Positions 1-9,002 of a stretch of 64,000 nt of DNA are shown here, piece by piece. Positions within the stretch are counted from its first letter, which is position 1. Every line of letters begins with the position of its first letter. The DNA is from an uncultured Aquimarina sp. (GTDB taxonomy: Bacteria; Bacteroidota; Bacteroidia; Flavobacteriales; Flavobacteriaceae). Below the pieces are notes generated by a model. That model was not told where the DNA came from. It saw only the letters and a program-made list of their open reading frames with translations, and made no database searches. The position numbers and the translations under genes are program-made. The stretch covers positions 62,001-126,000 of the forward strand of contig CANMKX010000008.1 of assembly GCA_947498595.1 (NCBI GenBank), read 5' to 3'.

Positions 1-1187
1 CTATCAACAGAAGTGTTTTTTTCTAGGTTTAAGTTTAAAATAGCCAAAGAACCATTTGGAACAGGTACTCTAATAGCATTTGATGTCAATTTACCTTCAA
101 ACGTAGGTAATGCTTTAGAAACAGCTTTACCAGCTCCAGTTTCTGTAATTACCATATTTAATGCAGCAGCACGACCACGACGATACTTTTTATGCATATT
201 ATCTACTAAGTTTTGATCATTAGTATATGCATGAATTGTTTCTAAATGACCTTTAACTACACCAAAACTATCATCTACAGCTTGTAGAATAGGAGTAATG
301 GCATTTGTAGTACAAGAAGCTGCAGAAAATATATTTACCTCGTCAGGATTGTGTTCTGTATGATTAACACCATGAACAATATTAGGAATTCCTTTTCCTG
401 GTGCAGTAAGTAATACTTTATCTACACCTTTTGAAACTAAATGCCTACTTAAAGCTTCTTTATCTCTAAAGGCTCCTGTATTATCTATAACTAAAGCATC
501 ATTGATACCATAAGTTGTATAATCAATATCTTCAGGTTGTGAAGCATTGATTACATTAACAGTAGTACCATTAATAATTAATGCTTTTTTATCAAGATCA
601 ATATTAACTGTACCAGCGAAATCACCGTGTACAGAATCATTTTTAAGTAATGAAGCACGTTTAAGTAAAACTTGCTCAGTAATCTCACCACGTGTTACAA
701 TTGCTCGTAAACGTAATTGGCTACCTTTACCAGTTAATGTCATTAGTTCTCTAGCGACTAGACGGCCAATACGACCAAATCCATAAAGAACAACATCTTT
801 AGGAACGATACCTTTAGCTTCTTTAGCATCTTGCAATTTATGCATTACAAAATCAGAAGCAGTTTCGAATTCATCACCAGAAATATGATACTCATACGTA
901 AGCTTTCCAATGTCAAGTTTAGATGGAGGTAAATCCATTTGTTTAATAGCTTGTGCTATTTCAACAGAGTCAAAAATTGAAATTGGTTTTTGAACAAACT
1001 CACCAGCATACTCATGAAGATTGAGTATTTCACTAATGTTTTTGTTAATAAGTTGATTACGGAATAATACCAATTCAATTGAATTGTCATACCATAAATC
1101 ACTAACGGTTTTGATGAATGCTACAGTTGCACGTCTTCTGTCTGCCTGAAAAGCAAGTTCTTTTTCATAAACTTGATTTGAGCTCAT
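1..1187 (-). CDS. gapA: Glyceraldehyde-3-phosphate dehydrogenase (3' end outside window)
   Basis: Glycolytic GAPDH: oxidative phosphorylation of glyceraldehyde-3-phosphate with NAD(P), in the cytoplasm. I translated about 395 residues from the ATG at 1187. The Rossmann motif GFGRIGR is at residues 136-142. Further on are the catalytic-cysteine motif SAASCTTNA, HAYTNDQN, and RRGRAAALNMV just before the window edge. The roughly 130-residue extension before the Rossmann fold is typical of the long (about 480 aa) GAPDH of Bacteroidota, so about 85 residues are missing at the edge. A -7-like element (TACTTTTG, positions 1230 to 1223 on the minus strand) lies 36 bp before the start, without a clear -33 partner. 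The upstream neighbour htrA has its own terminator, so this gene is probably transcribed alone. Confidence 0.95.
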   Translation of the reverse strand, partial: MSSNQVYEKELAFQADRRRATVAFIKTVSDLWYDNSIELVLFRNQLINKNISEILNLHEYAGEFVQKPISIFDSVEIAQAIKQMDLPPSKLDIGKLTYEYHISGDEFETASDFVMHKLQDAKEAKGIVPKDVVLYGFGRIGRLVARELMTLTGKGSQLRLRAIVTRGEITEQVLLKRASLLKNDSVHGDFAGTVNIDLDKKALIINGTTVNVINASQPEDIDYTTYGINDALVIDNTGAFRDKEALSRHLVSKGVDKVLLTAPGKGIPNIVHGVNHTEHNPDEVNIFSAASCTTNAITPILQAVDDSFGVVKGHLETIHAYTNDQNLVDNMHKKYRRGRAAALNMVITETGAGKAVSKALPTFEGKLTSNAIRVPVPNGSLAILNLNLEKNTSVD

Positions 1188-1261
1188 AATAGTGTTGTGT
1201 TTGTTAAAACTATAATTTCGAGCAAAAGTATATATTTCAAACGTTTTCGTAAAGGTTTTTA

Positions 1262-1299
1262 TAAAAAAATATCCCTTTACTTTAGAAAGTAAAGGGATA
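1262..1299 (-). terminator. Rho-independent terminator of htrA
   Basis: On the minus strand a near-perfect stem (tatccctttact, 1270-1281, with its complement at 1288-1299) is followed by a T-rich run (TTTTTTTAT). It lies 20 bp after the htrA stop codon and before the GAPDH promoter. Confidence 0.85.
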
Positions 1300-1319
1300 C
1301 ACGATAAAGTTTTATTATT

Positions 1320-2741
1320 TTATTGGAAAACGAACTCACGTTTTTCTCCATTTCGATCTATTAAGCTGATACTGATATCTTCATTGTCAGATTTTTTTTC
1401 GATAATTCTTTTTACGTCTACTGCGCTTTTTACTTTTTCACCATCAATCTCAGTGATTATGATTCCTTGTAAGTTGTAGTTTTGCATTTTTCTAGTCAAT
1501 GCTTTTGTAATAACAACACCGTGATCAAGATTAAATTTCTTTAAATACTCTTTGTTTGGATTGCTTATTTCTACTCCTACAGCTTCGATTTGATACGATT
1601 GAACTTCAAATTTATTTAATGTAACAGGTACTGTCAATAAATCACCATCTCTTACAATTTTTACTTGAATAATATCATTAGGTCTTTTACTACTTACATA
1701 TCCTGTTAAGTCTGCAAACTTTTTAATCGCTAAGCCATCAATTTCTTTGATAACGTCTCCTCTTTTTATACCAGCTTTTTTTGCGCCACTTTTTTCAGAT
1801 ACGTCAGCAACAATAACACCTTGTGTTTCATTGATACTATATGTTTCTCTAGTTTGCTCATTAATATGATCAATACCAATACCTAAAATGCCACGCTGTA
1901 CATCTCCAAATTCAATTAAATCATCTACGATCTTTTTTGCGTTATTTGAAGGAACAGCGAATGCATATCCAACATAACTACCAGTTTGAGATGTAATAGC
2001 AGTATTAATACCAATTAGTTCTCCTTTAGTATTAACTAAAGCACCCCCACTATTACCAGGGTTAATTGCAGCATCAGTTTGAATAAATGATTGATAATTG
2101 GCATCATTCTCATCAAGATCACGGGATTTAGCACTAATTATTCCTGCAGTTACTGTAGAAGTTAAGTTGAAAGGGTTTCCTACTGCGAGTACCCATTCAC
2201 CAACTTTAGCAGAATTTGAATCTCCAAATGGGATATAGCTTAAAGTCTCATCAGTATCTATTTTAATTAAAGCAATATCAGATTTAGGAGCTGTACCTAT
2301 TACTTCAGCTTTATATGTTTTATTATTATTTAGAGTGACTTCTAATTCTGAAGCTCCAGCAATTACATGATTATTTGTTACAATATATCCATCAGGTGTA
2401 ATAATAACTCCAGATCCTGCACCGGTAATGCGTTTTTGTTCTACACCACCTCCATTACGAAAATAGTCCATCAAGTTTCTTGCAACTCTTGTTGTTCCGT
2501 AATGCTTGACATGTACTACAGCATTAACTGTTTTTTCAGCAGCACTAGAAAAATCTATGTTAGTTGCAGCTGTAATATTTGTATTTGTTACCTCAGGAAT
2601 ATAATTCGCGGGTATATAGTTTGGTGTTTCTGAAATTCCAGAAGTGACTACTGTTGTAGGTTCAATAAACAATTTGTAAGATCCTAATGTAAGAACCCCT
2701 GCTAAAACTGCTACAACTAATAAACTCAAAAATCTTTTCAT
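1320..2741 (-). CDS. htrA: HtrA/DegP-family periplasmic serine protease with PDZ domains
   Basis: Periplasmic quality-control protease of the Do/DegP/DegQ family, 473 aa. An N-terminal hydrophobic segment (residues 4-20) is a signal peptide or anchor. The trypsin-like domain has the full triad: His125 (NNHVIAGA), Asp155 (KSDIALIK) and Ser231 (NPGNSGGAL). One PDZ domain follows at about residues 285-375 (GVIVADV, AGIKRGDVI). A shorter, divergent second PDZ-like segment lies near 385-470 (GIIITEIDGEKV). The gene stands alone between a terminator and the divergently transcribed dapF. The length and all catalytic residues are normal. The family is certain; which E. coli paralogue it matches functionally is not. 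Confidence 0.95.
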   Translation of the reverse strand: MKRFLSLLVVAVLAGVLTLGSYKLFIEPTTVVTSGISETPNYIPANYIPEVTNTNITAATNIDFSSAAEKTVNAVVHVKHYGTTRVARNLMDYFRNGGGVEQKRITGAGSGVIITPDGYIVTNNHVIAGASELEVTLNNNKTYKAEVIGTAPKSDIALIKIDTDETLSYIPFGDSNSAKVGEWVLAVGNPFNLTSTVTAGIISAKSRDLDENDANYQSFIQTDAAINPGNSGGALVNTKGELIGINTAITSQTGSYVGYAFAVPSNNAKKIVDDLIEFGDVQRGILGIGIDHINEQTRETYSINETQGVIVADVSEKSGAKKAGIKRGDVIKEIDGLAIKKFADLTGYVSSKRPNDIIQVKIVRDGDLLTVPVTLNKFEVQSYQIEAVGVEISNPNKEYLKKFNLDHGVVITKALTRKMQNYNLQGIIITEIDGEKVKSAVDVKRIIEKKSDNEDISISLIDRNGEKREFVFQ

Positions 2742-2868
2742 CTTCTTTTTAGTTTTAGGTTATGTTAAGTACTATTTTGTATTCTATAAGACTAGGATTT
2801 ATTTTTGAAATTACAATTTTAAATGTTTTTTTTCATTTTTAACGTACTGTTAACGCTTATAGAATTTT

Positions 2869-2897
2869 TTGCTATGATTGCAATCTTTGTACCTTTG
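2869..2897 (+). promoter_or_regulatory. Bacteroidota-type promoter of dapF
   Basis: TTG (2869-2871), 18-bp spacer, TACCTTTG (2890-2897). This matches the Flavobacterium/Bacteroides vegetative consensus TTG-N17-19-TAnnTTTG. The dapF ATG is at 2923, so the predicted leader is about 20 nt. Confidence 0.7.
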
Positions 2898-2922
2898 TCT
2901 TTAATAGATTTATAATTAATTG

Positions 2923-3708
2923 ATGACACTTACATTTTATAAATATCAAGGTACGGGAAACGACTTTGTAATCATAGATAATAGAGAACAAATAATCTCC
3001 AAAAATGATACCAAACTAATTGAAAGGCTATGTGATAGAAAATATGGCATAGGAGCAGATGGTTTAATGTTTTTAGAAAAACCAACAAGTGAAGGGGATG
3101 ATTTTACAATGGTGTATTTTAATGCAGATGGAAAAGAGAGTACGATGTGTGGTAATGGAGGTAGATGTTTAGTAGCTTTTGCAGCATATAAAAATGTGAT
3201 TAAAGAGAAAGCTGTTTTTACAGCTATTGACGGAAAACATATAGCAAGAATTGAAGATGGATTAGTTCATTTACAAATGCAAGATGTCTCAAAAATAGAA
3301 ACATTAGAGAATCATTTGTTTTTGGATACAGGATCTCCGCATCATGTAGAAGAAGTTCGAGACTTACAAAATTATGATGTTAGGAATAATGGGAAATTGA
3401 TTCGTAATGGAGCACCGTATTTTACTGCGGGAACCAATGTTAATTTTGTGGAAAAACAAGAAGAAAATAAGTTTGCAGTGAGAACTTATGAAAGAGGTGT
3501 CGAAGATGAAACATTATCATGCGGAACTGGAGTAACAGCAGTAGCTTTAGCAATGCATAAAACAAATAAAACGACAAGTGAAGAAATTGCAATTAAAACA
3601 TTAGGAGGAGATTTAAAAGTTACTTTCGAGAGTACAGATCAAGGATATAGCAATATTTTTTTAATAGGACCAGCAGAGCAAGTTTTTAAAGGAGAGATTC
3701 AATGGTAA
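2923..3708 (+). CDS. dapF: Diaminopimelate epimerase
   Basis: Interconverts LL- and meso-diaminopimelate, the last epimerisation before lysine and peptidoglycan cross-linking. About 261 aa from the ATG at 2923; the TTG three bases upstream is less likely. Both catalytic cysteines are visible: Cys76 in STMCGNGG and Cys200 in LSCGTG. The N-terminal TGNDFVIID and the internal GADGL are family signatures. The stop overlaps the start of the following acetyltransferase gene by 7 nt, which in turn overlaps mltG, so the three are translationally coupled. A lysine/cell-wall gene next to a peptidoglycan lytic enzyme fits an envelope operon. Confidence 0.96.
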   Translation: MTLTFYKYQGTGNDFVIIDNREQIISKNDTKLIERLCDRKYGIGADGLMFLEKPTSEGDDFTMVYFNADGKESTMCGNGGRCLVAFAAYKNVIKEKAVFTAIDGKHIARIEDGLVHLQMQDVSKIETLENHLFLDTGSPHHVEEVRDLQNYDVRNNGKLIRNGAPYFTAGTNVNFVEKQEENKFAVRTYERGVEDETLSCGTGVTAVALAMHKTNKTTSEEIAIKTLGGDLKVTFESTDQGYSNIFLIGPAEQVFKGEIQW

Positions 3709-4229
3709 CATTAAAAGGTGAACATATATATCTAAGAGCATTAGAACCAGAAGACTTAGAGTTTATTTATACGATAGAAAACGATGAGCAAATTTGGGAA
3801 ATGAGTGCTACTCAAACACCTTACTCTAGGTTTTTAATTCGGCAATATTTAGAAAATGCACAGCAAGATATCTATGAAGCAAAACAATTACGTTTAATGA
3901 TATGCACTCATGATGATGCTATGTTGGGTTTAATTGATTTGTTTGATTTTAATCCAACACATCGCCGAGCTGGAATAGGTATTTTAATTGCAGAAAGAGA
4001 GGAGAGAGGAAAAGGATACGGTAAAGAAGCTTTGCAATTATTAGTCGAATATGGAAAAAGACATTTACATTTGCACCAATTATATGCAAACATTTCTGCA
4101 GATAATATAGCAAGTATCAAATTGTTTGAGAAACAAGGATTTCAATCAATAGGAATAAAGAAAGATTGGAATCTTGTAGGAACAACTTTTAAAGACGAAT
4201 TATTATATCAATTACTATATGTACATTAA
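3702..4229 (+). CDS. GNAT N-acetyltransferase, RimJ/RimL type
   Basis: Acetyl-CoA-dependent acetyltransferase of the RimL-like group, 175 aa. It begins LKGEHIYLRALEPEDL, typical of this group. The acetyl-CoA pyrophosphate-binding motif is EREERGKGYGKEA (about residues 98-110). The C-terminal N-x-x-S-x-x-L-x-E-K-x-G-F pattern (DNIASIKLFEKQGF) is also present. The substrate is unknown; it could be a protein N-terminus or a small molecule. The gene overlaps dapF by 7 nt and mltG by 11 nt, so it is part of that operon and may act on an envelope substrate, but that is inference. Confidence 0.88.
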   Translation: MVTLKGEHIYLRALEPEDLEFIYTIENDEQIWEMSATQTPYSRFLIRQYLENAQQDIYEAKQLRLMICTHDDAMLGLIDLFDFNPTHRRAGIGILIAEREERGKGYGKEALQLLVEYGKRHLHLHQLYANISADNIASIKLFEKQGFQSIGIKKDWNLVGTTFKDELLYQLLYVH

Positions 4230-5262
4230 AAAAATATTATTAGCAATTGTTTTACTAGGATTAATTGGAGCTGGAATATTTTCATATTTTGTTTATCAAG
4301 CAGTTTTTGCTCCTAATACTAATTTTGAAACTAAAACAACATTAATTTATATTCCATCTGGAGCTGTATACGAGGATGTAGCAAAAAAGATGAAACCTCT
4401 AGTGAAAGATTTTTATAGCTTTAATAAACTAGCGGAAAGAAAAGGATATACAAAAAATGTTAAAGCAGGACGGTATAGTTTAAAAAATGGATTAAATAAT
4501 AATGAATTAATTAATGCATTACGAAGTAATAATATACCTGTTCAACTAACCTTTAATAATCAAGAGAGATTAGAGAATTTAGCAAAGAGAATTGCACAGC
4601 AAATTGAAGCAGATAGTACTTCGTTAATAACAATGTTTAAGGAAGAAGCTTTTTTACAAGAAAATGGATTTGATGATGCAACAGCCTTAGCGATGTATAT
4701 TCCAAATAAATATGAGTTTTTCTGGAATACCTCAGCAGATCAATTTAGAGCAAGAATGTTAAAGGAGTATAACAGGTTTTGGACAAAAGAGAGAAGAGCC
4801 AAAGCAGATACTATTCAATTAACTCCACATCAAGTAACTGTTATAGCTTCTATTGTACAAAAGGAAACAGCTAAAGTAGATGAACGCCCGAGAATTGCAG
4901 GAGTTTATATGAATAGGTATGTAAATGGTTGGAAATTAGATGCAGATCCAACAGTTATCTATGCTATAAAGAAACATGCAAATGATTGGGATAGGGTGAT
5001 TAAAAGAGTTTTATATAAGGATTTAGAGTTAGATAGCCCATATAATACTTACAAACAAAAAGAGTTACCTCCTGGACCAATAGCAATGCCAGATATTTCT
5101 GCAATTGATGCCGTGCTTAACTATGAAAAGCATGAGTATTACTTTTTTGTAGCTAATGTTAAGAATTTTGGATATCATAAATTTGCAAAAACATTAGCAC
5201 AACATAATAGAAATAAAAACGAATATGTTAAATGGATTAATAAAAAAGGCATTAAAAGATAA
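4219..5262 (+). CDS. mltG: Endolytic peptidoglycan transglycosylase MltG (YceG)
   Basis: Cleaves nascent glycan strands at the inner membrane, proposed as a terminase of glycan polymerisation. 347 aa. One N-terminal transmembrane helix (residues 5-27) is followed by a LysM-like subdomain and the YceG catalytic domain. The family's catalytic glutamate is seen as Glu216 in SIVQKET. The conserved segments LDADPTVIYA and SPYNTY...LPPGPI follow in order. The length is normal. The start overlaps the preceding acetyltransferase gene by 11 nt. A good terminator follows at 5297, which closes the dapF-GNAT-mltG operon. Confidence 0.95.
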   Translation: MYIKKILLAIVLLGLIGAGIFSYFVYQAVFAPNTNFETKTTLIYIPSGAVYEDVAKKMKPLVKDFYSFNKLAERKGYTKNVKAGRYSLKNGLNNNELINALRSNNIPVQLTFNNQERLENLAKRIAQQIEADSTSLITMFKEEAFLQENGFDDATALAMYIPNKYEFFWNTSADQFRARMLKEYNRFWTKERRAKADTIQLTPHQVTVIASIVQKETAKVDERPRIAGVYMNRYVNGWKLDADPTVIYAIKKHANDWDRVIKRVLYKDLELDSPYNTYKQKELPPGPIAMPDISAIDAVLNYEKHEYYFFVANVKNFGYHKFAKTLAQHNRNKNEYVKWINKKGIKR

Positions 5263-5296
5263 TCTTGTATTTGCCTGAAAAAGGTTTTAAATGTTT

Positions 5297-5346
5297 AATC
5301 CTTGGTTGATTTCTTTGTGAAATAATCAAGGATTTTCTTTTTTTAT
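5297..5346 (+). terminator. Terminator after mltG
   Basis: The inverted repeat aatccttg...caaggatt (5297-5334, with a bulged upper stem) is followed by TTTTCTTTTTTTAT. It closes the dapF operon. Confidence 0.8.
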
Positions 5347-5440
5347 AATGTATATGATAAAAAACAAGTGTTGATGTTAGTGTCTTTTCACTCTAAATAG
5401 CTGTATTTCAGTTTTGTATAAACTTTAACATTACGGTTGA

Positions 5441-5468
5441 TTGATATTATAAAAATATCGTATATTTG
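5441..5468 (+). promoter_or_regulatory. Strong Bacteroidota-type promoter
   Basis: TTG (5441-5443), 17-bp spacer, TATATTTG (5461-5468), followed by CACCGC. This is an exact match to TTG-N17-TAnnTTTG. The gene starts at 5551, so the predicted leader is about 75 nt, unusually long for this window and able to fold (see findings). Confidence 0.8.
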
Positions 5469-5550
5469 CACCGCAAAAATTTGAATAGAAAGGAGACCAT
5501 TAGATTGTTCTATTACAGAATGAAATGATGTCTATTCAGAAAATTTTTAT

Positions 5551-6195
5551 ATGATAAAAAGGATAGTTAAATTATCTGGACTACTAGCAATAAGCGGAGT
5601 AGTAATAGTGGGCTTTACTGATAAAAAAGAAAATGATTTTAGTAGTTATAGTACTAAAGGATTAGATTTACTGTATATAGCTCCTAATTTTAATGAAATT
5701 AAAGATAACTTATCTGGAGATATTACGCCAGAATTAGGGAAATCTTATTTAGGGTTTAAAGAAGCTGTAGCTTTTAAAGAATCTAGAGGAAATTATGATG
5801 TTGTTAATCAATTTGGGTATTTAGGAAAATATCAATTTGGAAAAGGAACATTAGCTTTAATAGGAATAAAAAATGTTAAAGGTTTCTTAAATAATCCAGA
5901 GTTGCAAGAAAAAGCATTTTATGCAAATGCAAGTCGTAATAAATGGATTCTTCGAAGAGATATAACTCGTTTTGATGGAAAAACGATTAATGGAGTTAAA
6001 GTTACCGAATCAGGGATTTTAGCAGCAGCTCATTTAGCTGGACCTGGGTCTGTTAAAAAATATCTTCGTAGCGGAGGTGTTACAGGCTTTTCAGATGCTT
6101 TTGGTACTACAATACGATATTATATGAAGCGTTTTGCTGGATATGATACTTCATTAGTAGAAATGAATAAAAAAGCTAAAGTTAGTTTTGAATAG
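5551..6195 (+). CDS. Lysozyme-like / soluble transglycosylase-like exported protein
   Basis: 214 aa with an N-terminal hydrophobic segment (residues 8-22) that could be a signal peptide. Residues 68-100 contain AFKESRGNYD (glutamate 77) followed by FGYLGKYQFG. This E-S-x-G-x-Y ... G-x-x-G-x-Y-Q-F layout is seen in the lysozyme/SLT fold, where the glutamate is the catalytic acid. A later GILAAAHLAGPGSV also fits an SLT-like helical domain. I infer a peptidoglycan-cleaving role but cannot exclude a catalytically silent relative. It is monocistronic, with its own strong promoter and structured leader, and ends at a bidirectional terminator. Confidence 0.65.
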   Translation: MIKRIVKLSGLLAISGVVIVGFTDKKENDFSSYSTKGLDLLYIAPNFNEIKDNLSGDITPELGKSYLGFKEAVAFKESRGNYDVVNQFGYLGKYQFGKGTLALIGIKNVKGFLNNPELQEKAFYANASRNKWILRRDITRFDGKTINGVKVTESGILAAAHLAGPGSVKKYLRSGGVTGFSDAFGTTIRYYMKRFAGYDTSLVEMNKKAKVSFE

Positions 6196-6202
6196 AAAAA
6201 AT

Positions 6203-6233
6203 AAAAGGAATAAGTTTTAAACTTATTCCTTTT
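6203..6233. terminator. Bidirectional terminator between convergent genes
   Basis: Almost perfect palindrome aaaaggaataagttt / aaacttattcctttt (6203-6217 and 6219-6233). The stop codon of the minus-strand methylase (6223-6225) lies inside the stem, so the hairpin also forms the last codons of that gene. Confidence 0.8.
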
Positions 6234-6951
6234 GTAAAATAAATATAGTAGGCCTTTTATGAAGGTCTATTTTTATTTTAGACCATTCCTTAGCAGTTTT
6301 TGTTAATATAAATTCCGTATTTAATGTGATATCACATGCTACGCATAAACTAGTGTTAGGATGTAATATTGTTGTGAGATCGGCAAGCATTTTATCATTT
6401 CTATACGGAGTCTCAATAAAAATTTGAGCTTGTTGCTGTTCAGCTGATAGACGCTCTAATTGCTTGATCTTTAGTTTCCGTTCATTTTTGTCGATAGGTA
6501 GATAACCATTAAAGGTAAAACTTTGACCATTCATACCACTACTCATCATAGCTAATAAAATTGAAGAAGGACCAACAAGTGGTACTACTTGAATTCTTTT
6601 TTGATGTGCGATTTTTATTACCTCAGCTCCTGGATCAGCAATACCTGGACAACCAGCATCAGATAATAAACCCATCGATTGACCTTGTAAACATGGAGCC
6701 AAAAATTCAGGAATCTCAGAAGCATCTGTATATTTATTAATAGAATATAAAGTTAGAGATTTTTGAGATTTACTAGGACTAACTTTTTTGATAAAACGCC
6801 TAGCGGGTTTTTCGTTTTCTACAATATAATGGTCTACTTCTTCTAAAACTTTCTTGATAGAAATTGGTAATACTTCTAGCGGAATATCATCGCCAAGTCT
6901 ATTGGGGATAAGGTATAACTTTCCTGTTAAAGGGGGAGAATTGTATTCCAT
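6223..6951 (-). CDS. SAM-dependent tetrapyrrole-methylase-fold protein, RsmI-like
   Basis: 242 aa, with the TP-methylase fold of RsmI (16S rRNA 2'-O-methylation of C1402). Visible blocks are KLYLIPNRLGD at the N-terminus, LLSDAGCPGIADPGAE (SAM-binding loop), VVPLVGPSSILLA and GQSFTFNGYLP. These match the RsmI order. It lacks the longer C-terminal domain of the 280-residue RsmI; flavobacteria often carry both a short and a long paralogue, so this may be the short one with a different target. It lies downstream of the LMW phosphatase and dnaA on the same strand, but 115 bp away. Confidence 0.85.
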   Translation of the reverse strand: MEYNSPPLTGKLYLIPNRLGDDIPLEVLPISIKKVLEEVDHYIVENEKPARRFIKKVSPSKSQKSLTLYSINKYTDASEIPEFLAPCLQGQSMGLLSDAGCPGIADPGAEVIKIAHQKRIQVVPLVGPSSILLAMMSSGMNGQSFTFNGYLPIDKNERKLKIKQLERLSAEQQQAQIFIETPYRNDKMLADLTTILHPNTSLCVACDITLNTEFILTKTAKEWSKIKIDLHKRPTIFILQKE

Positions 6952-7066
6952 AGGGTATGTTTCTAATGTCGTTTTTGTGATAATCGAATATTTTTTGATT
7001 ACAAATGAATCGAAAAATATCGTCTAAATATATGAAAAAGTTTGAATTCTTTGTCGTATTAAGATG

Positions 7067-7522
7067 TTATTGAAGTTTTAATGCAATATTTTCGCAAGCT
7101 TGATTTAGCATTTTAAATACATTTTCGAAACCTTGATCTCCACCATAATAAGGATCGGGAACTTCAAGATTTTTATCAAGATTCAATTCATCAAGGATAA
7201 GTTTTACCTTTTGCTTATCAGAGATATTTCGAGCTAATTTGATAATGTTTTTATAATTGGATTGATCCATTGCATAAATAAAATCAAAAGCATCAAAATG
7301 ATTAATAGAAAAATGATCAGATGATTGTTGACTAATATCTATATTATATTTTTCTGCAATACGTATAGATCTAGGATCAGGTTGTTCACCTTTATGATGA
7401 CTACTTGTTCCTGCGGACGCTACAAAATATTTATTAGAATCTAATTTAGCTTGTAAAATGCCTTCGGCTAATGGGGAGCGACAAATATTGCCAAGACAAA
7501 CCATTAGAATTTTTACACGCAT
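7067..7522 (-). CDS. Low-molecular-weight protein tyrosine phosphatase
   Basis: 151 aa LMW-PTP. The P-loop C-x5-R-S is residues 9-16 (CLGNICRS), with Cys9 as nucleophile. The general-acid motif is DPYYGG near the C-terminus. Such enzymes dephosphorylate tyrosine kinases and substrates in capsule/exopolysaccharide control, but no polysaccharide genes are nearby. The start is 15 bp after the dnaA stop, so it is probably co-transcribed with dnaA, an arrangement found in other flavobacteria. Confidence 0.93.
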   Translation of the reverse strand: MRVKILMVCLGNICRSPLAEGILQAKLDSNKYFVASAGTSSHHKGEQPDPRSIRIAEKYNIDISQQSSDHFSINHFDAFDFIYAMDQSNYKNIIKLARNISDKQKVKLILDELNLDKNLEVPDPYYGGDQGFENVFKMLNQACENIALKLQ

Positions 7523-7537
7523 TTTTATAGATTGAAA

Positions 7538-8965
7538 TTATAAAGTAAGTTTTTTGTTCAAATCTTCAACATATTTTCTGAATTGCTTATCTGTTGCGGA
7601 TAAATTATCCACAGTTTTGCAGGCATGCAATACAGTAGCATGATCTCGTTTACCAATTTGCGAACCAATACTAGCTAAAGAAGCTTTGGTTAGTTTTTTG
7701 GCAAAAAACATTGCTAATTGACGTGCTTGAACAATATGGCGCTTTCTTGTTTTTGATTGCAGTGTTTCAACATCCATTTGGAAATAATCACTAACTACTT
7801 TCTGGATATAATCTATAGAAACTTCACGTTTGGTATTTTTAACGTAATTGTCTACGATATTTCTAGCTAGATCGATTGTAATATCTTTTCTGTTGAACGA
7901 AGAGTGTGCTATTAAAGAAATAATAGCCCCTTCTAATTCACGAATATTGGTTTTAATATTATTTGCTAAAAACTCAACAATATCTTCAGGCATTTCTACA
8001 CCGTCTCTATATAGTTTGTTTTTAATAATAGAAATTCTAGTTTCAAAATCTGGATGATGCAATTCAGCAGATAATCCCCATTTAAAACGAGACAATAAGC
8101 GTTGTTCTATGTCTTGCATATCAACAGGAGCCTTGTCACTAGTTAAAATAACTTGCTTGCCATTTTGGTGTAAATGGTTAAATATATGGAAGAATACATC
8201 TTGCGTACCAGCTTTACCAGATAATAGTTGTATATCATCAACAATTAAAACATCTATAATTTGATAAAAATGAATAAAATCATTACGATTATTCTTTTTA
8301 ACAGACTCTATATATTGTTGAGTAAATTTCTCTGCAGAAATATACAATACTGTTTTTTCTGGATAGTTGTCTTTAATATTAACACCTATAGCATGACCTA
8401 AATGTGTTTTACCTAAACCTACTCCTCCAAAAATTAATAATGGATTAAAAGAAGTACCTCCAGGCTTATTTGCAACAGCCATACCTGCAGATCTAGCCAA
8501 ACGATTTGAATCTCCTTCTAAGAAGTTTTCAAAATTATAACTAGGGTTTAGTTGAGATTCGATTTTAACATTTCGAATACCAGGTATAACAAAAGGGTTT
8601 TTTAATTCAGGATTTTTACTTTTAATAGGTACATCAACTTCTTGCGATTTTACCGCAGATCTATTAGCACTAGGAATTTTTTCTGTAAAAGGAACCTTAC
8701 TATCATAAGAATTATCCATTTTGATTACATATACTAATTTAGCTCCTTCGCCAAGTTCTCTCATAAGAGAAACTTTAAGTAACTTAACATAATGCTCTTC
8801 TAACCATTCGTAAAAGAATTTGCTAGGTACTTGAATACTTAAAGCCCCTTCTGTTAATTTTACAGCTTTAATAGGTTCAAACCAGGTTTTATACGCCTGT
8901 GGAGTGATGTTGTCCTCTATAAAAGACAGACATTTATCCCAAACTGATTGCGCTGTTTTATTCAT
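7538..8965 (-). CDS. dnaA: Chromosomal replication initiator protein DnaA
   Basis: AAA+ initiator that binds DnaA boxes and melts oriC. 475 aa, normal length. Domain I is at the N-terminus (SVWDKCLSFIEDNI). A linker runs to about residue 140. The Walker A motif GGVGLGKT is at residues 180-187 and Walker B is LIVDDIQLL. The domain IV DNA-binding signature GKRDHATVLHA lies near the C-terminus. A perfect TTATCCACA lies inside the 3' part of the gene (7605-7613), and two variant boxes lie upstream of the start (see findings). dnaN is not adjacent (about 32 kb away), which is common in Bacteroidota. Confidence 0.98.
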   Translation of the reverse strand: MNKTAQSVWDKCLSFIEDNITPQAYKTWFEPIKAVKLTEGALSIQVPSKFFYEWLEEHYVKLLKVSLMRELGEGAKLVYVIKMDNSYDSKVPFTEKIPSANRSAVKSQEVDVPIKSKNPELKNPFVIPGIRNVKIESQLNPSYNFENFLEGDSNRLARSAGMAVANKPGGTSFNPLLIFGGVGLGKTHLGHAIGVNIKDNYPEKTVLYISAEKFTQQYIESVKKNNRNDFIHFYQIIDVLIVDDIQLLSGKAGTQDVFFHIFNHLHQNGKQVILTSDKAPVDMQDIEQRLLSRFKWGLSAELHHPDFETRISIIKNKLYRDGVEMPEDIVEFLANNIKTNIRELEGAIISLIAHSSFNRKDITIDLARNIVDNYVKNTKREVSIDYIQKVVSDYFQMDVETLQSKTRKRHIVQARQLAMFFAKKLTKASLASIGSQIGKRDHATVLHACKTVDNLSATDKQFRKYVEDLNKKLTL

Positions 8966-9002
8966 ACAGTGGTTAAGGTTTACTATTAAAAATGATTAAA
9001 TA

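Noticed and set aside
2367..2633. Plus-strand frame of 88 codons opposite htrA
   Set aside because: Lies fully within a well supported gene on the other strand and has no family-like pattern; the same holds for the frames opposite dnaA, ligA, dcp and the RHS genes.
6984..7023. Imperfect inverted repeat between the phosphatase and methylase genes
   Set aside because: Contains a bulge and mismatches, has no U run after it, and is made nearly only of A/T.
7605..7613. Perfect DnaA box inside the dnaA coding region as origin
   Set aside because: A single box in coding DNA without neighbours is expected now and then; no AT-rich unwinding stretch is beside it.
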